IMG/VR virus record: IMGVR_UViG_3300042470_001171
Location: 1-64,000 of that record
DNA: 64,000 bases
Source: a virus
Strand: one strand, 5' to 3'
Positions 30,794 to 37,995 of the stretch are shown here, piece by piece. Positions within the stretch are counted from its first letter, which is position 1, and each line of letters starts with the position of its first letter. The translations under genes and the position numbers were made by a program. The notes under the pieces are model-generated. The model ran no database searches, was not told the origin of the DNA, and saw nothing but the letters and a program-made list of their open reading frames with translations.

Positions 30794-31963
30794 ATGGAGA
30801 AACAAATTTCAGATCTCGTCCGCATGGGCGAGACCATTCAGGCTCGAATCAAGCGGTTTGGGCCCCAGACAGCCCTAAGCATTACGAGGGCAGTCCTCGC
30901 GCTCAACGAGAACGAGGTTAACCAGGTGCAGGCCGAGCTAGAGCGTCTAGCGGAGCAGCTAGGCATTGTCGAGGGGATCAACGGATGGGTGTTGGACATC
31001 GGCGCTCTCATCCTTCGCATGAAGGACGACATCCATGCGGCCATTATCCGCACTGGACCCCAGACTACCCTTAACATCACTGTGGCCATTTTGGGTCTGG
31101 CCAAGTCCGATGCTAAGCAGGTGCAAGCCAATCTGGAGCGCCTGGCGGATCAGCTTGGCATCGCCCAAGGAGAAAAAGGCTGGGTGCTCGATACCAGCAT
31201 TCTCGCACCCGAACAGAAACGCAGATACACGTTGGAAAGCCATCGGATCCAGGTAGCACAGAAGGTTGCCTATGAAATGGGTCTGGAGGGCAAGCCTGAA
31301 GTAGCTTGGCGGGCCTTGTCTCGGCGGGTAACTGAACTAACCGGAGAGAAGATCCACGAGGCTTGGTTTGCGCCGTCTGGGCGAGGGGCTCACTTCCGGG
31401 AACACATCGAGGCATCCTTTGCCGATGGCGTGGCTGAGCGGGAGAAACAGATCGACGCCGTGGCTAGCGAGCTAGGTGGCATCGTCGAGGAAGTTGTTGG
31501 TGCCACCAATGGCAATGGCAATGGCCACCACCTGGACGACGGGCCTACCGAGGAAGACTTGACACTCATTCAGGAGATCGCCAAGCTTGAGGCTGACGCT
31601 GAAGAATACCAAGATCGCATCAAGGCGCTAGAGGCCCAGCTAGCGGCCATAGCCTGGGCCAAAGGCGAAGCTGAAGAATACCAAAACAAGATCGCCGAGC
31701 TAGAGGCCCAGCTAGCGGCCTCAGCACCGACCCAGGTACAAACACTCCAGCCAGATACCGGAGGCACCCTAGAGGGGATTCTAGCGGCCCTAGAAACCCA
31801 ACTAGAAGCCGCTAGCCTAAAGGCAGAAGCAGCGACTAAGGCGGTCGAAGCTGCCCAGGAGCAGGCGGAACTGGCTGAACTCGGCGTGGACCAGGCCCGC
31901 CAGCGGCTCCAGGCTGCACTAGAGGCAGTAAATACCCTCCAGTCGCTCAAGGAGGGTGAATGA
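30794..31963 (+). CDS. Coiled-coil protein with N-terminal tandem domain
   Basis: 389 residues. Residues ~10-65 and ~75-130 are repeats of one domain (FGPQTALSITRAVLALNENE versus TGPQTTLNITVAILGLAKSD; ELERLAEQLGIVEG versus NLERLADQLGIAQG). A middle domain follows (RIQVAQKVAYEMGLEGKPEV), then two EEYQ..I..LEAQLA repeats and a long coiled coil to the end. First gene of the replication operon and coupled to the next. Perhaps a replication or partition scaffold; function not recognised. Confidence 0.6.
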   Translation: MEKQISDLVRMGETIQARIKRFGPQTALSITRAVLALNENEVNQVQAELERLAEQLGIVEGINGWVLDIGALILRMKDDIHAAIIRTGPQTTLNITVAILGLAKSDAKQVQANLERLADQLGIAQGEKGWVLDTSILAPEQKRRYTLESHRIQVAQKVAYEMGLEGKPEVAWRALSRRVTELTGEKIHEAWFAPSGRGAHFREHIEASFADGVAEREKQIDAVASELGGIVEEVVGATNGNGNGHHLDDGPTEEDLTLIQEIAKLEADAEEYQDRIKALEAQLAAIAWAKGEAEEYQNKIAELEAQLAASAPTQVQTLQPDTGGTLEGILAALETQLEAASLKAEAATKAVEAAQEQAELAELGVDQARQRLQAALEAVNTLQSLKEGE

Positions 31964-32394
31964 AGGGTGCTGTCCTAAGCGCCCCTGCGGTGGTCCGTCA
32001 GTTGCAGCCACAGCACTGGCGGGCCCTCAACTTGAAGGGGCGTCTACTTGTGTTTGAGTCCATGCTGACCTACGACCCGGCTAGTGCCCTGCGCTATGCC
32101 CGGTTTGTGGCAGGCGAACGCCTGGATCCAGTAGCTCATGATCCAGAGAATACTACTCCGCCAGAGGTTAAGGCCATTAAGCGCCAGGTAGCCATGCAGG
32201 CCAGCGAATGGCTAGCCCAGGCCATGGAGCCAGAATGCTTTGCCGACTACGAGCGGCAGATCGTGGCGCTCATGAAAGGCAAGCGCTATGTGGTGCGCTA
32301 TCAGATTGGGCTACAGCTGGGCCTCTATGGCCGGGCGGTTGCCATCCACAGCCCCATGTTTGTCAGGAAAAACTCAGCCTATTACCTGGCCTAA
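31960..32394 (+). CDS. Hypothetical replication-operon protein
   Basis: 144 residues, 4-nt overlap with the coiled-coil gene. Basic helical protein (PQHWRALNLKGRLLVFESML, ERQIVALMKGKRYVVRYQIG). Located directly before the initiator; may assist it. No family recognised. Confidence 0.6.
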   Translation: MKGAVLSAPAVVRQLQPQHWRALNLKGRLLVFESMLTYDPASALRYARFVAGERLDPVAHDPENTTPPEVKAIKRQVAMQASEWLAQAMEPECFADYERQIVALMKGKRYVVRYQIGLQLGLYGRAVAIHSPMFVRKNSAYYLA

Positions 32395-32445
32395 CCCTGT
32401 CTTGTGTTCCCTTCCCCTATCCACCCTCACACCCAAGGAGTTCCT

Positions 32446-33366
32446 ATGGGCGCAACCTTACACCCCGTATTCCAGCGGGAATCCATGATCTGGCAAAGCA
32501 TTCTGACCGCCAACGAAAAGCTATTGCTGCTTTGCCTCAACTCGTTCCTAGGCGCTGATGGCCGATGCTTCCCCAGCATTGCCACCATGAGCCGGATGAC
32601 TGGCCTCAGTCGCAGCACGACTAACCGCACCCTGGCCCTACTCGAAGACCAAGCCATCATCAACAGCCAGCAACGCTACCGCGATGACGGCAGCCAGACC
32701 GCCAGTGATCGGTTCCTGGATTTTGATGCCATTCCAATGGCCAAACCGGATCCAGATCCAGCCGAAAATCAAGGCGGGGGGGTATGTCAAAATGACATGG
32801 GGGTGTGTCAGGATGACATGGGGGTGTGTCACAGTGAAACGGGGGGGGTGTCAGACTGGGAGGGGGGGGGTGTCAGCTTGACACACCAAGAACTATCCAG
32901 AAGAACTATCCAGAAGAACTATCTAGATCTTTTCCCCCCTACCCCCCGTTCAGAAAAAAAAGGGAAAAAAGAAACCAGCAAGCTGGATCCGGAAAGAACT
33001 GTTGCGCCGCCCGCCGCCGCGCCGGTGGCCGCAGTGGATCCATCCAAGCCTGATCCATTCGCGGCCCAGTTTGCGCCCAGGCCGTGGCGGGAGAATGGGT
33101 GGGGCAAGATCTTGCCAAAGTTCTGCGAGTTCATGGTTGCTGGCAAGCACATTGTTGTTGACGGGCAGATGAACCCTAAGACGAAGGCGATGTACCATGT
33201 GTCAAACTTGGAGCGAGATGGCAAATGGGATAAACTGGAATATCTCTGGGCTGAGTACCAAGCCAGCCTGCAGCCAGCCAGGCCAAAGGCTAAGCTGGCC
33301 ACGGAAAGCTATGACGAGCGGGTGCGTCGGGAGATGAACCAACACCAACAGAGGGAACACGCATGA
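32446..33366 (+). CDS. Replication initiator with winged-helix N-terminus (lambda O-like arrangement)
   Basis: 306 residues from ATG 32446 after AAGGAG. The N-terminus IWQSILTANEKLLLLCLNSF, RCFPSIATMSRMTGLSRSTT and NRTLALLEDQ is the helix_36-type HTH of phage and plasmid initiators. Residues ~110-150 are Gly/Val-rich and encoded by DNA iterons. A Pro/Ala linker and a C-terminal domain (RPWRENGWGKILPKFCEFMV) follow. Overlaps dnaB by 4 nt, so it may load the helicase. The internal origin recalls lambda gene O. Confidence 0.75.
   Translation: MGATLHPVFQRESMIWQSILTANEKLLLLCLNSFLGADGRCFPSIATMSRMTGLSRSTTNRTLALLEDQAIINSQQRYRDDGSQTASDRFLDFDAIPMAKPDPDPAENQGGGVCQNDMGVCQDDMGVCHSETGGVSDWEGGGVSLTHQELSRRTIQKNYLDLFPPTPRSEKKGKKETSKLDPERTVAPPAAAPVAAVDPSKPDPFAAQFAPRPWRENGWGKILPKFCEFMVAGKHIVVDGQMNPKTKAMYHVSNLERDGKWDKLEYLWAEYQASLQPARPKAKLATESYDERVRREMNQHQQREHA
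32774..32925 (+). other. Candidate replication origin inside the initiator gene
   Basis: Five related iterons begin at about 32774, 32798, 32819, 32841 and 32861, each a G-run plus TGTGTCA or TGTCA (e.g. TGGGGGTGTGTCAGGATGAC). They are followed by three 13-bp AT-rich direct repeats AAGAACTATCCAG at 32887, 32900 and 32913, then an A-rich tract to ~32975. Iterons plus AT-rich 13-mers is the usual layout of an initiator-bound origin. Confidence 0.65.
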
Positions 33367-34721
33367 TTGCTCAAGTCAAAGTACCCGTGCCTGTGGGCGA
33401 GGATGGCCTATTGCCGCCCCAGGCCATCGAGGCAGAGCGCGCCATCCTGGGTGCCTTGCTCTACCAGCCGGACCTGCTGGAAGAGGTCTCGGACCTGCTA
33501 TCGCCTAAAGCCTTTTACCTGGACTCCCACCGCCTGTTGTACGAAACCTGCCTTAGCCTGCTAGCCCGGGGCATCCCCTGCGATATGCTGCAGGTGGCCA
33601 TGGCGCTGGATGCCAAGCAGTTGGAGAGGGTCGGTGGCCGGGCAGGCCTGGCCAGCTTCCTGGATAGCGTCGTCAGTGGTGCGGCAGTCGATCTGCACTG
33701 CCAGCAGGTCATGGAAACCTGGACCCGGCGTCGGCTAGGCAAGCTGGGCCAGCTGATGGTGCAGCTACAGCACGAGAAAGTGCCGCTGGATGCCTTGCTA
33801 GAGCGGGCAGAAGCTGAGCTATCGGCTCTGATGCTGCAGGAGTCCACCGGTGGCCTGGTGCCCATGGCCGAAGTCGCTGCCGAGGTGTACACCGAAGTCG
33901 AGGCCAGGCTAGAGAGCCGGGAACTGCCAGGCTATCAAACCGGCTTCTCCCAGTTGGACGTCATGCTAAACGGTGGGCTCATGCCCGGGGACTTGATCAT
34001 TGCCGCTGGCCGCCCTGCAATGGGTAAGACCGCCTTCAGCCTCAACCTGGCTAATTTTTTGGCTGTTAAAACCCAACTAACAGCCTGCGTCTTTTCGCTA
34101 GAGATGGGTAGACAGCAGCTTGGATACAGGTTATTCTCGGCAGAGGCGAGCATTGAAACAGGCCTGATGAAGAAGGGACTTGTCACCGACAAGCAAATGT
34201 CCACCCTGGCTGGCACCGTTGCCAACCTGGCGGATCGGCCGATTTGGATTGACGACAACCCTTTGCCTAGCTTCAGCTACATCCGCAGCCAATGCCGCCG
34301 CCAAAAGCGTCGCCATGGTGCACTGGGGCTAGTCATGATCGACTACCTCCAGTTGATGGCCGATGGCCAGGCCAGTGGCAACCGGGCCATGGAGCTAGGC
34401 CACCTTACCCGCAGCCTCAAGATGCTGGCCAGGGAGCTGGACTGCCCGGTGCTGGTGCTTAGCCAGCTTAGCCGGGGCGTCGAGTCCAGGACCAACAAGC
34501 GGCCCCTGATGAGCGATTTGCGCGAGTCTGGATCCATTGAGCAGGACGCTGACTTGATCATGATGCTGTACCGGGATGAGTACTACGACCCGGAGTCCGT
34601 AGACAAGGGCATTGCCGAGGTGATTGTCACCAAGAACCGCAATGGCCCGACCGGCACCGTGAAGCTTCTTTTCGAGCCGCAATACCAGCGGTTTTCCGAT
34701 GCAACCTTTGAGGAGTACTGA
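33363..34721 (+). CDS. dnaB: Replicative DNA helicase DnaB
   Basis: 452 residues, normal DnaB length. N-terminal domain PPQAIEAERAILGALLYQPD; linker helix; RecA-like domain with Walker A IAAGRPAMGKTAFSLN (~215), CVFSLEMGRQQL, Walker B LGLVMIDYLQLM (~320), VLSQLSRGVESR and EQDADLIMMLYRDEYY with the arginine-finger region. Unwinds DNA at the phage fork. Overlaps both neighbours by 4 or 1 nt. Contains a copy of the dispersed element at 34070-34085. Confidence 0.96.
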   Translation: MIAQVKVPVPVGEDGLLPPQAIEAERAILGALLYQPDLLEEVSDLLSPKAFYLDSHRLLYETCLSLLARGIPCDMLQVAMALDAKQLERVGGRAGLASFLDSVVSGAAVDLHCQQVMETWTRRRLGKLGQLMVQLQHEKVPLDALLERAEAELSALMLQESTGGLVPMAEVAAEVYTEVEARLESRELPGYQTGFSQLDVMLNGGLMPGDLIIAAGRPAMGKTAFSLNLANFLAVKTQLTACVFSLEMGRQQLGYRLFSAEASIETGLMKKGLVTDKQMSTLAGTVANLADRPIWIDDNPLPSFSYIRSQCRRQKRRHGALGLVMIDYLQLMADGQASGNRAMELGHLTRSLKMLARELDCPVLVLSQLSRGVESRTNKRPLMSDLRESGSIEQDADLIMMLYRDEYYDPESVDKGIAEVIVTKNRNGPTGTVKLLFEPQYQRFSDATFEEY

Positions 34722-35569
34722 TGAAAAGCGTTACATCAGTCAGCGGCGGCAAGACAAGCGCTTATATGGCGTTTCACTACCCAACGGACTACTACATTTT
34801 TTCAGTAGTCCTGACTGACCATGCGCCATCAGCACCTAAGGATTCTGGCCTGCTGCGGGAGGCTCAGGCTAGGATTCCTGGCTTTATTGCTACCCATGAA
34901 GCTGACCAGACTTTGGCCAATGTCCTAAGGCTAGAGCAAGAGCTAGGCAAGCCGATCCAATGGGTGGCGGCAGAATATAGCCTAGATCGGTTTGTTGCGA
35001 AACAAACCGATCTACCTAACTACCGTTCAGGTGGCCCGATGCTACCTAATAAGCAGTTGCGGTTCTGCACTATTCAGCAAAAGATCATGCCGATCTTTTG
35101 GCATGTATGGCGGTTTTGGTGGGACGGCGACCCACTGCTGATGAATATTGGCTTTAGGTGGGATGAACCCAGACGGGTAGAAGGCTGGAACTGCGACAAC
35201 GACAAGGTAAAAGCGCCAGTGGCTTGTGGGCTAACGCCTGATAAGCGCTGGCAGTATACCACCGTCGAATGGCGAGTGCCCCAGTTTCCTTTGTACAACG
35301 ACAGGATCAGTCACAACACTATCCGCCAATTCTGGAATCGTAAGGGCTGGGTGTTCCCTGAAATTAGCAACTGTCGCTTTTGCTTCCACCACACAGCGGT
35401 ACAGCTCCAACGCCAAGCCGTGTTGGAACCCGAAAACTTGCAATGGTGGCTAGCGCAAGAGGAGCGGGTTGGGGCCAGCTTTGGCACTCGTCCATTAGCT
35501 GAAATCCTGCGCCAGCCAGTGTTAGACGTGTTTGACGACAACCGGCAATCTTGTTTTTGTGGAGATTAA
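34721..35569 (+). CDS. PAPS reductase/ATP-pyrophosphatase-like protein
   Basis: 282 residues. PP-loop SVSGGKTSAYMAF at residues 5-17, then RFCTIQQKIMPIFWHVW and a Cys pair CRFCFHH (~218) with CFCGD at the end. Phage members of this superfamily are often called PAPS reductase or DndC-like and may modify nucleic acid rather than assimilate sulfate. Starts in the dnaB stop (TGATG-type overlap), so it is part of the replication operon. Substrate unknown. Confidence 0.75.
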   Translation: MKSVTSVSGGKTSAYMAFHYPTDYYIFSVVLTDHAPSAPKDSGLLREAQARIPGFIATHEADQTLANVLRLEQELGKPIQWVAAEYSLDRFVAKQTDLPNYRSGGPMLPNKQLRFCTIQQKIMPIFWHVWRFWWDGDPLLMNIGFRWDEPRRVEGWNCDNDKVKAPVACGLTPDKRWQYTTVEWRVPQFPLYNDRISHNTIRQFWNRKGWVFPEISNCRFCFHHTAVQLQRQAVLEPENLQWWLAQEERVGASFGTRPLAEILRQPVLDVFDDNRQSCFCGD

Positions 35570-35571
35570 TC

Positions 35572-35877
35572 ATGCCATTACCTTGTCTGCCAGTGCATGT
35601 GGTTGTTGCCACACAGCCTGGAATGTCTCAAAGTTTCGAGTGCCAGATTCCTGCCTTCAGCGAAGAGTCCGATCCAGCTGCTGCTGCCGCTGTGTGGCTG
35701 TGGCGCAAGTGGGGCGATATGCTGGTGCCCCCCGCCCAGCCCTGGCCCTGGCCGCTGGAGCAGTACACGGTGTTTTATGAGCTGCCTTTTAGCGGGCGGT
35801 TAGTGTTTGAGTCCCAGGCAGGCTATGCGCCGCCAGCCTGTTGGCCTAGGCCCGTCCTGCAGGAGGTGGCGGTGTGA
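35572..35877 (+). CDS. Hypothetical protein
   Basis: 101 residues from ATG 35572. Trp/Pro-rich (AAAAAVWLWRKWGDMLVPPA, PWPWPLEQYTVFYELPF). 2 nt after the previous stop and overlapping the next start. No family recognised. Confidence 0.55.
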   Translation: MPLPCLPVHVVVATQPGMSQSFECQIPAFSEESDPAAAAAVWLWRKWGDMLVPPAQPWPWPLEQYTVFYELPFSGRLVFESQAGYAPPACWPRPVLQEVAV

Positions 35878-36065
35878 TGGATTCGTTGTCGCTTGAGAAA
35901 CAGCTTGAGGTCAACACCTTTGAGCGGGTAGTCGATGGCCTAGCTTTTACTGAGGCTAACTTCAAGGAACTGCAGGAGATCTGCAAGGGCCTGAAGCGAC
36001 TCGAAGTAGGTCAGCGGGCCTTCCTGGCTGATCAGGTCAAGTCGGCATGGGGGAAGCTGTCATGA
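35874..36065 (+). CDS. Small helical protein
   Basis: 63 residues; GTG at 35874 or ATG at 35877 after AGGAGG. Helical (LEKQLEVNTFERVVDGLAF, KELQEICKGLKRLEVG). Overlaps the next gene. Function unknown. Confidence 0.55.
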   Translation: MMDSLSLEKQLEVNTFERVVDGLAFTEANFKELQEICKGLKRLEVGQRAFLADQVKSAWGKLS

Positions 36066-36298
36066 GTGAGGCCAACCGCTTGATCGGCCTACTGCGCCGC
36101 ATGCAACGCCACCGCAACAATGACCGGGTTCTGGCCATGCCTAGCACCGTAGGCCACTACCGTAAAGCAATGGCCCCAGATATTTGCCTGGGCTGCCAAT
36201 ACCACAGCCCTAGCAGCCGGTTTTACCTGCCCTGTGCGGTGCGCCCCTACGGCCCACCGGCCAACGATACCTGCCCTGATCAAGAGCCACGACCATGA
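36062..36298 (+). CDS. Small protein with Cys motifs
   Basis: 78 residues from the ATG in TCATGA at the previous stop. Basic helix (LIGLLRRMQRHRNNDRVLA) then CLGCQYHS and later C..PYGPPANDTCPDQ, a possible zinc site. Coupled on both sides. Confidence 0.55.
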   Translation: MSEANRLIGLLRRMQRHRNNDRVLAMPSTVGHYRKAMAPDICLGCQYHSPSSRFYLPCAVRPYGPPANDTCPDQEPRP

Positions 36299-36522
36299 AC
36301 CTAGCCCGACAACTGGCGGCCTATTGCACCGCCAACCCTGAAGAAACCAGCCGACTGGTGGAGGTCGCCATTGGCTACCTGCTAGAGCAGGCTAGCCCGG
36401 AGAACCTGCAAGCCATGGCAGCGCTGATGCCCAGGTCAGAGCCAGGGGCATCGTTGGCCTTGAGCCTGCGGATACTGGCTGAGGACAGGCGGACCTCGCC
36501 CTTTAGCCTGGGAGGGAAGTGA
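36295..36522 (+). CDS. Small hypothetical protein
   Basis: 75 residues, helical (NLARQLAAYCTANPEETSRL, VEVAIGYLLEQASPENLQAM). 4-nt overlaps with both neighbours place it in the replication-modification operon. No family recognised. Confidence 0.55.
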   Translation: MNLARQLAAYCTANPEETSRLVEVAIGYLLEQASPENLQAMAALMPRSEPGASLALSLRILAEDRRTSPFSLGGK

Positions 36523-37445
36523 TGAACTACTACAACGAAAATGATCCCCAAGCGTCGGCATGGTTGAAGGAGTTGATAGCTCAGGGCGCTTTGCCGGATG
36601 GCGTTGTTGACGATAGGAGCATTGAGGATGTCACTCCAATTGAGCTTGAGCCTTACGTCCAATGCCACTTCTTCGCCGGTATCGGCGGGTGGCCCTATGC
36701 CTTGCAACTTGCCGGATGGCCAGAGGACCGACCCGTATGGACCGGTAGTTGCCCATGCCAGCCTTTCAGCGCGGCAGGCAAAGGAGCGGGGACTGCTGAT
36801 GAGCGGCACCTATGGCCAGCGTTCTTTTGGCTCATTAGCCAGTGTCGCCCTGAGATCGTCTTTGGTGAGCAGGTTGCATCAAGCGATGCCCTTGGATGGT
36901 GGGATGTTGTATCAACTGACCTGGAAGCAGCGGACTACGCCTGCGGGGGAGTCGATCTATGCGCTGCGGGCGTCGGCGCGTTCCATCTGCGCCAGCGACT
37001 GTACTGGGTTGGCACCTTGGTCAACACCCCAAGCCAAGGACAACAAGGGCGGCTACAGCCGTCGGTGGGTGGAGAACGTTCACGGGCGATCTCTCAACGA
37101 TCAGGTGATGTTAGTTCCCTGGCCAACCCCGGCGGCCAGGGATTGGAAATCGAGCGCCAGCAACAAACATGGGGACAATGCCAGACCCTTGAACGAGGTA
37201 GCCAAGCTAACCCATGGCGACACCCCGACTGGCTCCCCTGCCGAGACGGCAAAGCCCGGCCAGCTCAATCCGGCATTTTCCCGTTGGTTAATGGGGTTCC
37301 CGCCGATCTGGTGTGTGGCAGCAATCCTGGCATGCCGGCAAATGAAACGGCGGAAGCCAGAACCATGAGGCTACGCGGCTACGGAAACGCCATCGTTCCC
37401 CAGCTAGCCGCCCAGTTTATTGCAGCAGTCATGAGAGGCAAATAG
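36519..37445 (+). CDS. DNA (cytosine-5) methyltransferase
   Basis: 308 residues. Motif I CHFFAGIGGWPYALQLAGW (~50), motif IV GSCPCQPFSAAGKG with catalytic Cys (~81), motif VI variant FGEQVAS instead of ENV, motif VIII LRQRLYWVG, and motif X RLRGYGNAIVPQLAAQF. The region between VIII and X is short and Gln/Gly-rich, because a second gene is read there in the +1 frame. Would methylate phage DNA for protection or regulation. Confidence 0.88.
   Translation: MMNYYNENDPQASAWLKELIAQGALPDGVVDDRSIEDVTPIELEPYVQCHFFAGIGGWPYALQLAGWPEDRPVWTGSCPCQPFSAAGKGAGTADERHLWPAFFWLISQCRPEIVFGEQVASSDALGWWDVVSTDLEAADYACGGVDLCAAGVGAFHLRQRLYWVGTLVNTPSQGQQGRLQPSVGGERSRAISQRSGDVSSLANPGGQGLEIERQQQTWGQCQTLERGSQANPWRHPDWLPCRDGKARPAQSGIFPLVNGVPADLVCGSNPGMPANETAEARTMRLRGYGNAIVPQLAAQFIAAVMRGK
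36628..37368 (+). CDS. Overprinted gene inside the cytosine methyltransferase (+1 frame)
   Basis: 246 residues from the ATG at 36628, 8 nt after AGGAG (36615-36619). It reads as a coherent phage protein family: LSARQAKERGLLMSGTYGQR, YQLTWKQRTTPAGESIYALR, PWPTPAARDWKSSASNK and GQLNPAFSRWLMGFPPIW. Such sequences are seen beside C5 methyltransferases in many phages. Both frames appear constrained, so this is likely genuine dual coding. Function unknown; perhaps a methyltransferase partner. Confidence 0.65.
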   Translation: MSLQLSLSLTSNATSSPVSAGGPMPCNLPDGQRTDPYGPVVAHASLSARQAKERGLLMSGTYGQRSFGSLASVALRSSLVSRLHQAMPLDGGMLYQLTWKQRTTPAGESIYALRASARSICASDCTGLAPWSTPQAKDNKGGYSRRWVENVHGRSLNDQVMLVPWPTPAARDWKSSASNKHGDNARPLNEVAKLTHGDTPTGSPAETAKPGQLNPAFSRWLMGFPPIWCVAAILACRQMKRRKPEP

Positions 37446-37447
37446 CC

Positions 37448-37645
37448 ATGCAACTAAGCTCCCAGGCAAAGGCCACATTCCGCAAAGGCATTGCCCGCAC
37501 CAAAGCCGCCCAGGCTGCGGCCAAGGAGCTAGCCGCCCTGGTGCTAGCCCAGCCAGACGCCCCGCCAGCCATGCAGGCCCTGGCCCGGCAGGTGCTTGAT
37601 CCGGTGGTGGTGGTAATGGAGGAAGAGCAGCAGGACGCGGCGTAG
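37448..37645 (+). CDS. Small Ala-rich helical protein
   Basis: 65 residues: MQLSSQAKATFRKGIARTKA then AAKELAALVLAQPDAPPAMQ and an acidic end EEEQQDAA. Three nt after the methyltransferase stop. Followed directly by a CRISPR mini-array. Confidence 0.55.
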   Translation: MQLSSQAKATFRKGIARTKAAQAAAKELAALVLAQPDAPPAMQALARQVLDPVVVVMEEEQQDAA

Positions 37646-37650
37646 GCCAG

Positions 37651-37892
37651 GCCCCACGGGTGTGGGGGTGAGTCTTGCGACTCTTGAGGCCCACTGCGGT
37701 GGGGGTGTCTCGACTTGGGGAAAGGTGCCCCACCAAGTGGGGGTGAGTCGAGATGGCGGGGAGGCCCACTGCGGTGGGGGTGAGTCGGTTTAGCTCCTGT
37801 GCCCCACTAGGTGGGGGTGACTCCTACAGGGTTATGGTGTCCCACGGGGTGGGGGTGGCTCAGTAGCCTTTGAGGCCCCACGGGGTGGGGGA
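37651..37892 (+). CRISPR. Leaderless mini-array of seven repeats with a 37-nt period
   Basis: Core T positions 37663, 37700, 37738, 37775, 37812, 37850, 37886; units 37, 38, 37, 37, 38, 36 nt. Repeats read GCCCCACTAGGTGGGGGTGA then CTC or GTC. Spacers are 13-15 nt: e.g. TTGCGACTCTTGAG, GACTTGGGGAAAGGT, GAGATGGCGGGGAG, GGTTTAGCTCCTGT, CTACAGGGTTATGGT, AGTAGCCTTTGAG, all different. It begins 6 nt after the upstream stop codon, in the same direction. Confidence 0.8.
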
Positions 37893-37919
37893 AGAAACCC
37901 AGCCATGGGCTAATGATTG

Positions 37920-37995
37920 GGTTGTGCTAAAATAGAAGTGCCCTAGGGCGGCTCAACACCCCAGGGCAATGTCCCCTACCACAACTAGGAGAGCT
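37920..37995 (+). promoter_or_regulatory. Leader region of the antirepressor gene
   Basis: Contains a candidate -10 TAAAAT (~37929), a GCCCTAGGGC palindrome (37943-37952) repeated imperfectly as CCCAGGGC (37963), and GGAGAGCT before the ATG. Possible operator hairpin. Confidence 0.4.

Noticed and set aside
31113-31950. Leftward Ser/Ala-rich frames opposite the coiled-coil gene
   Set aside because: Shadows of a GC-rich coiled-coil gene.
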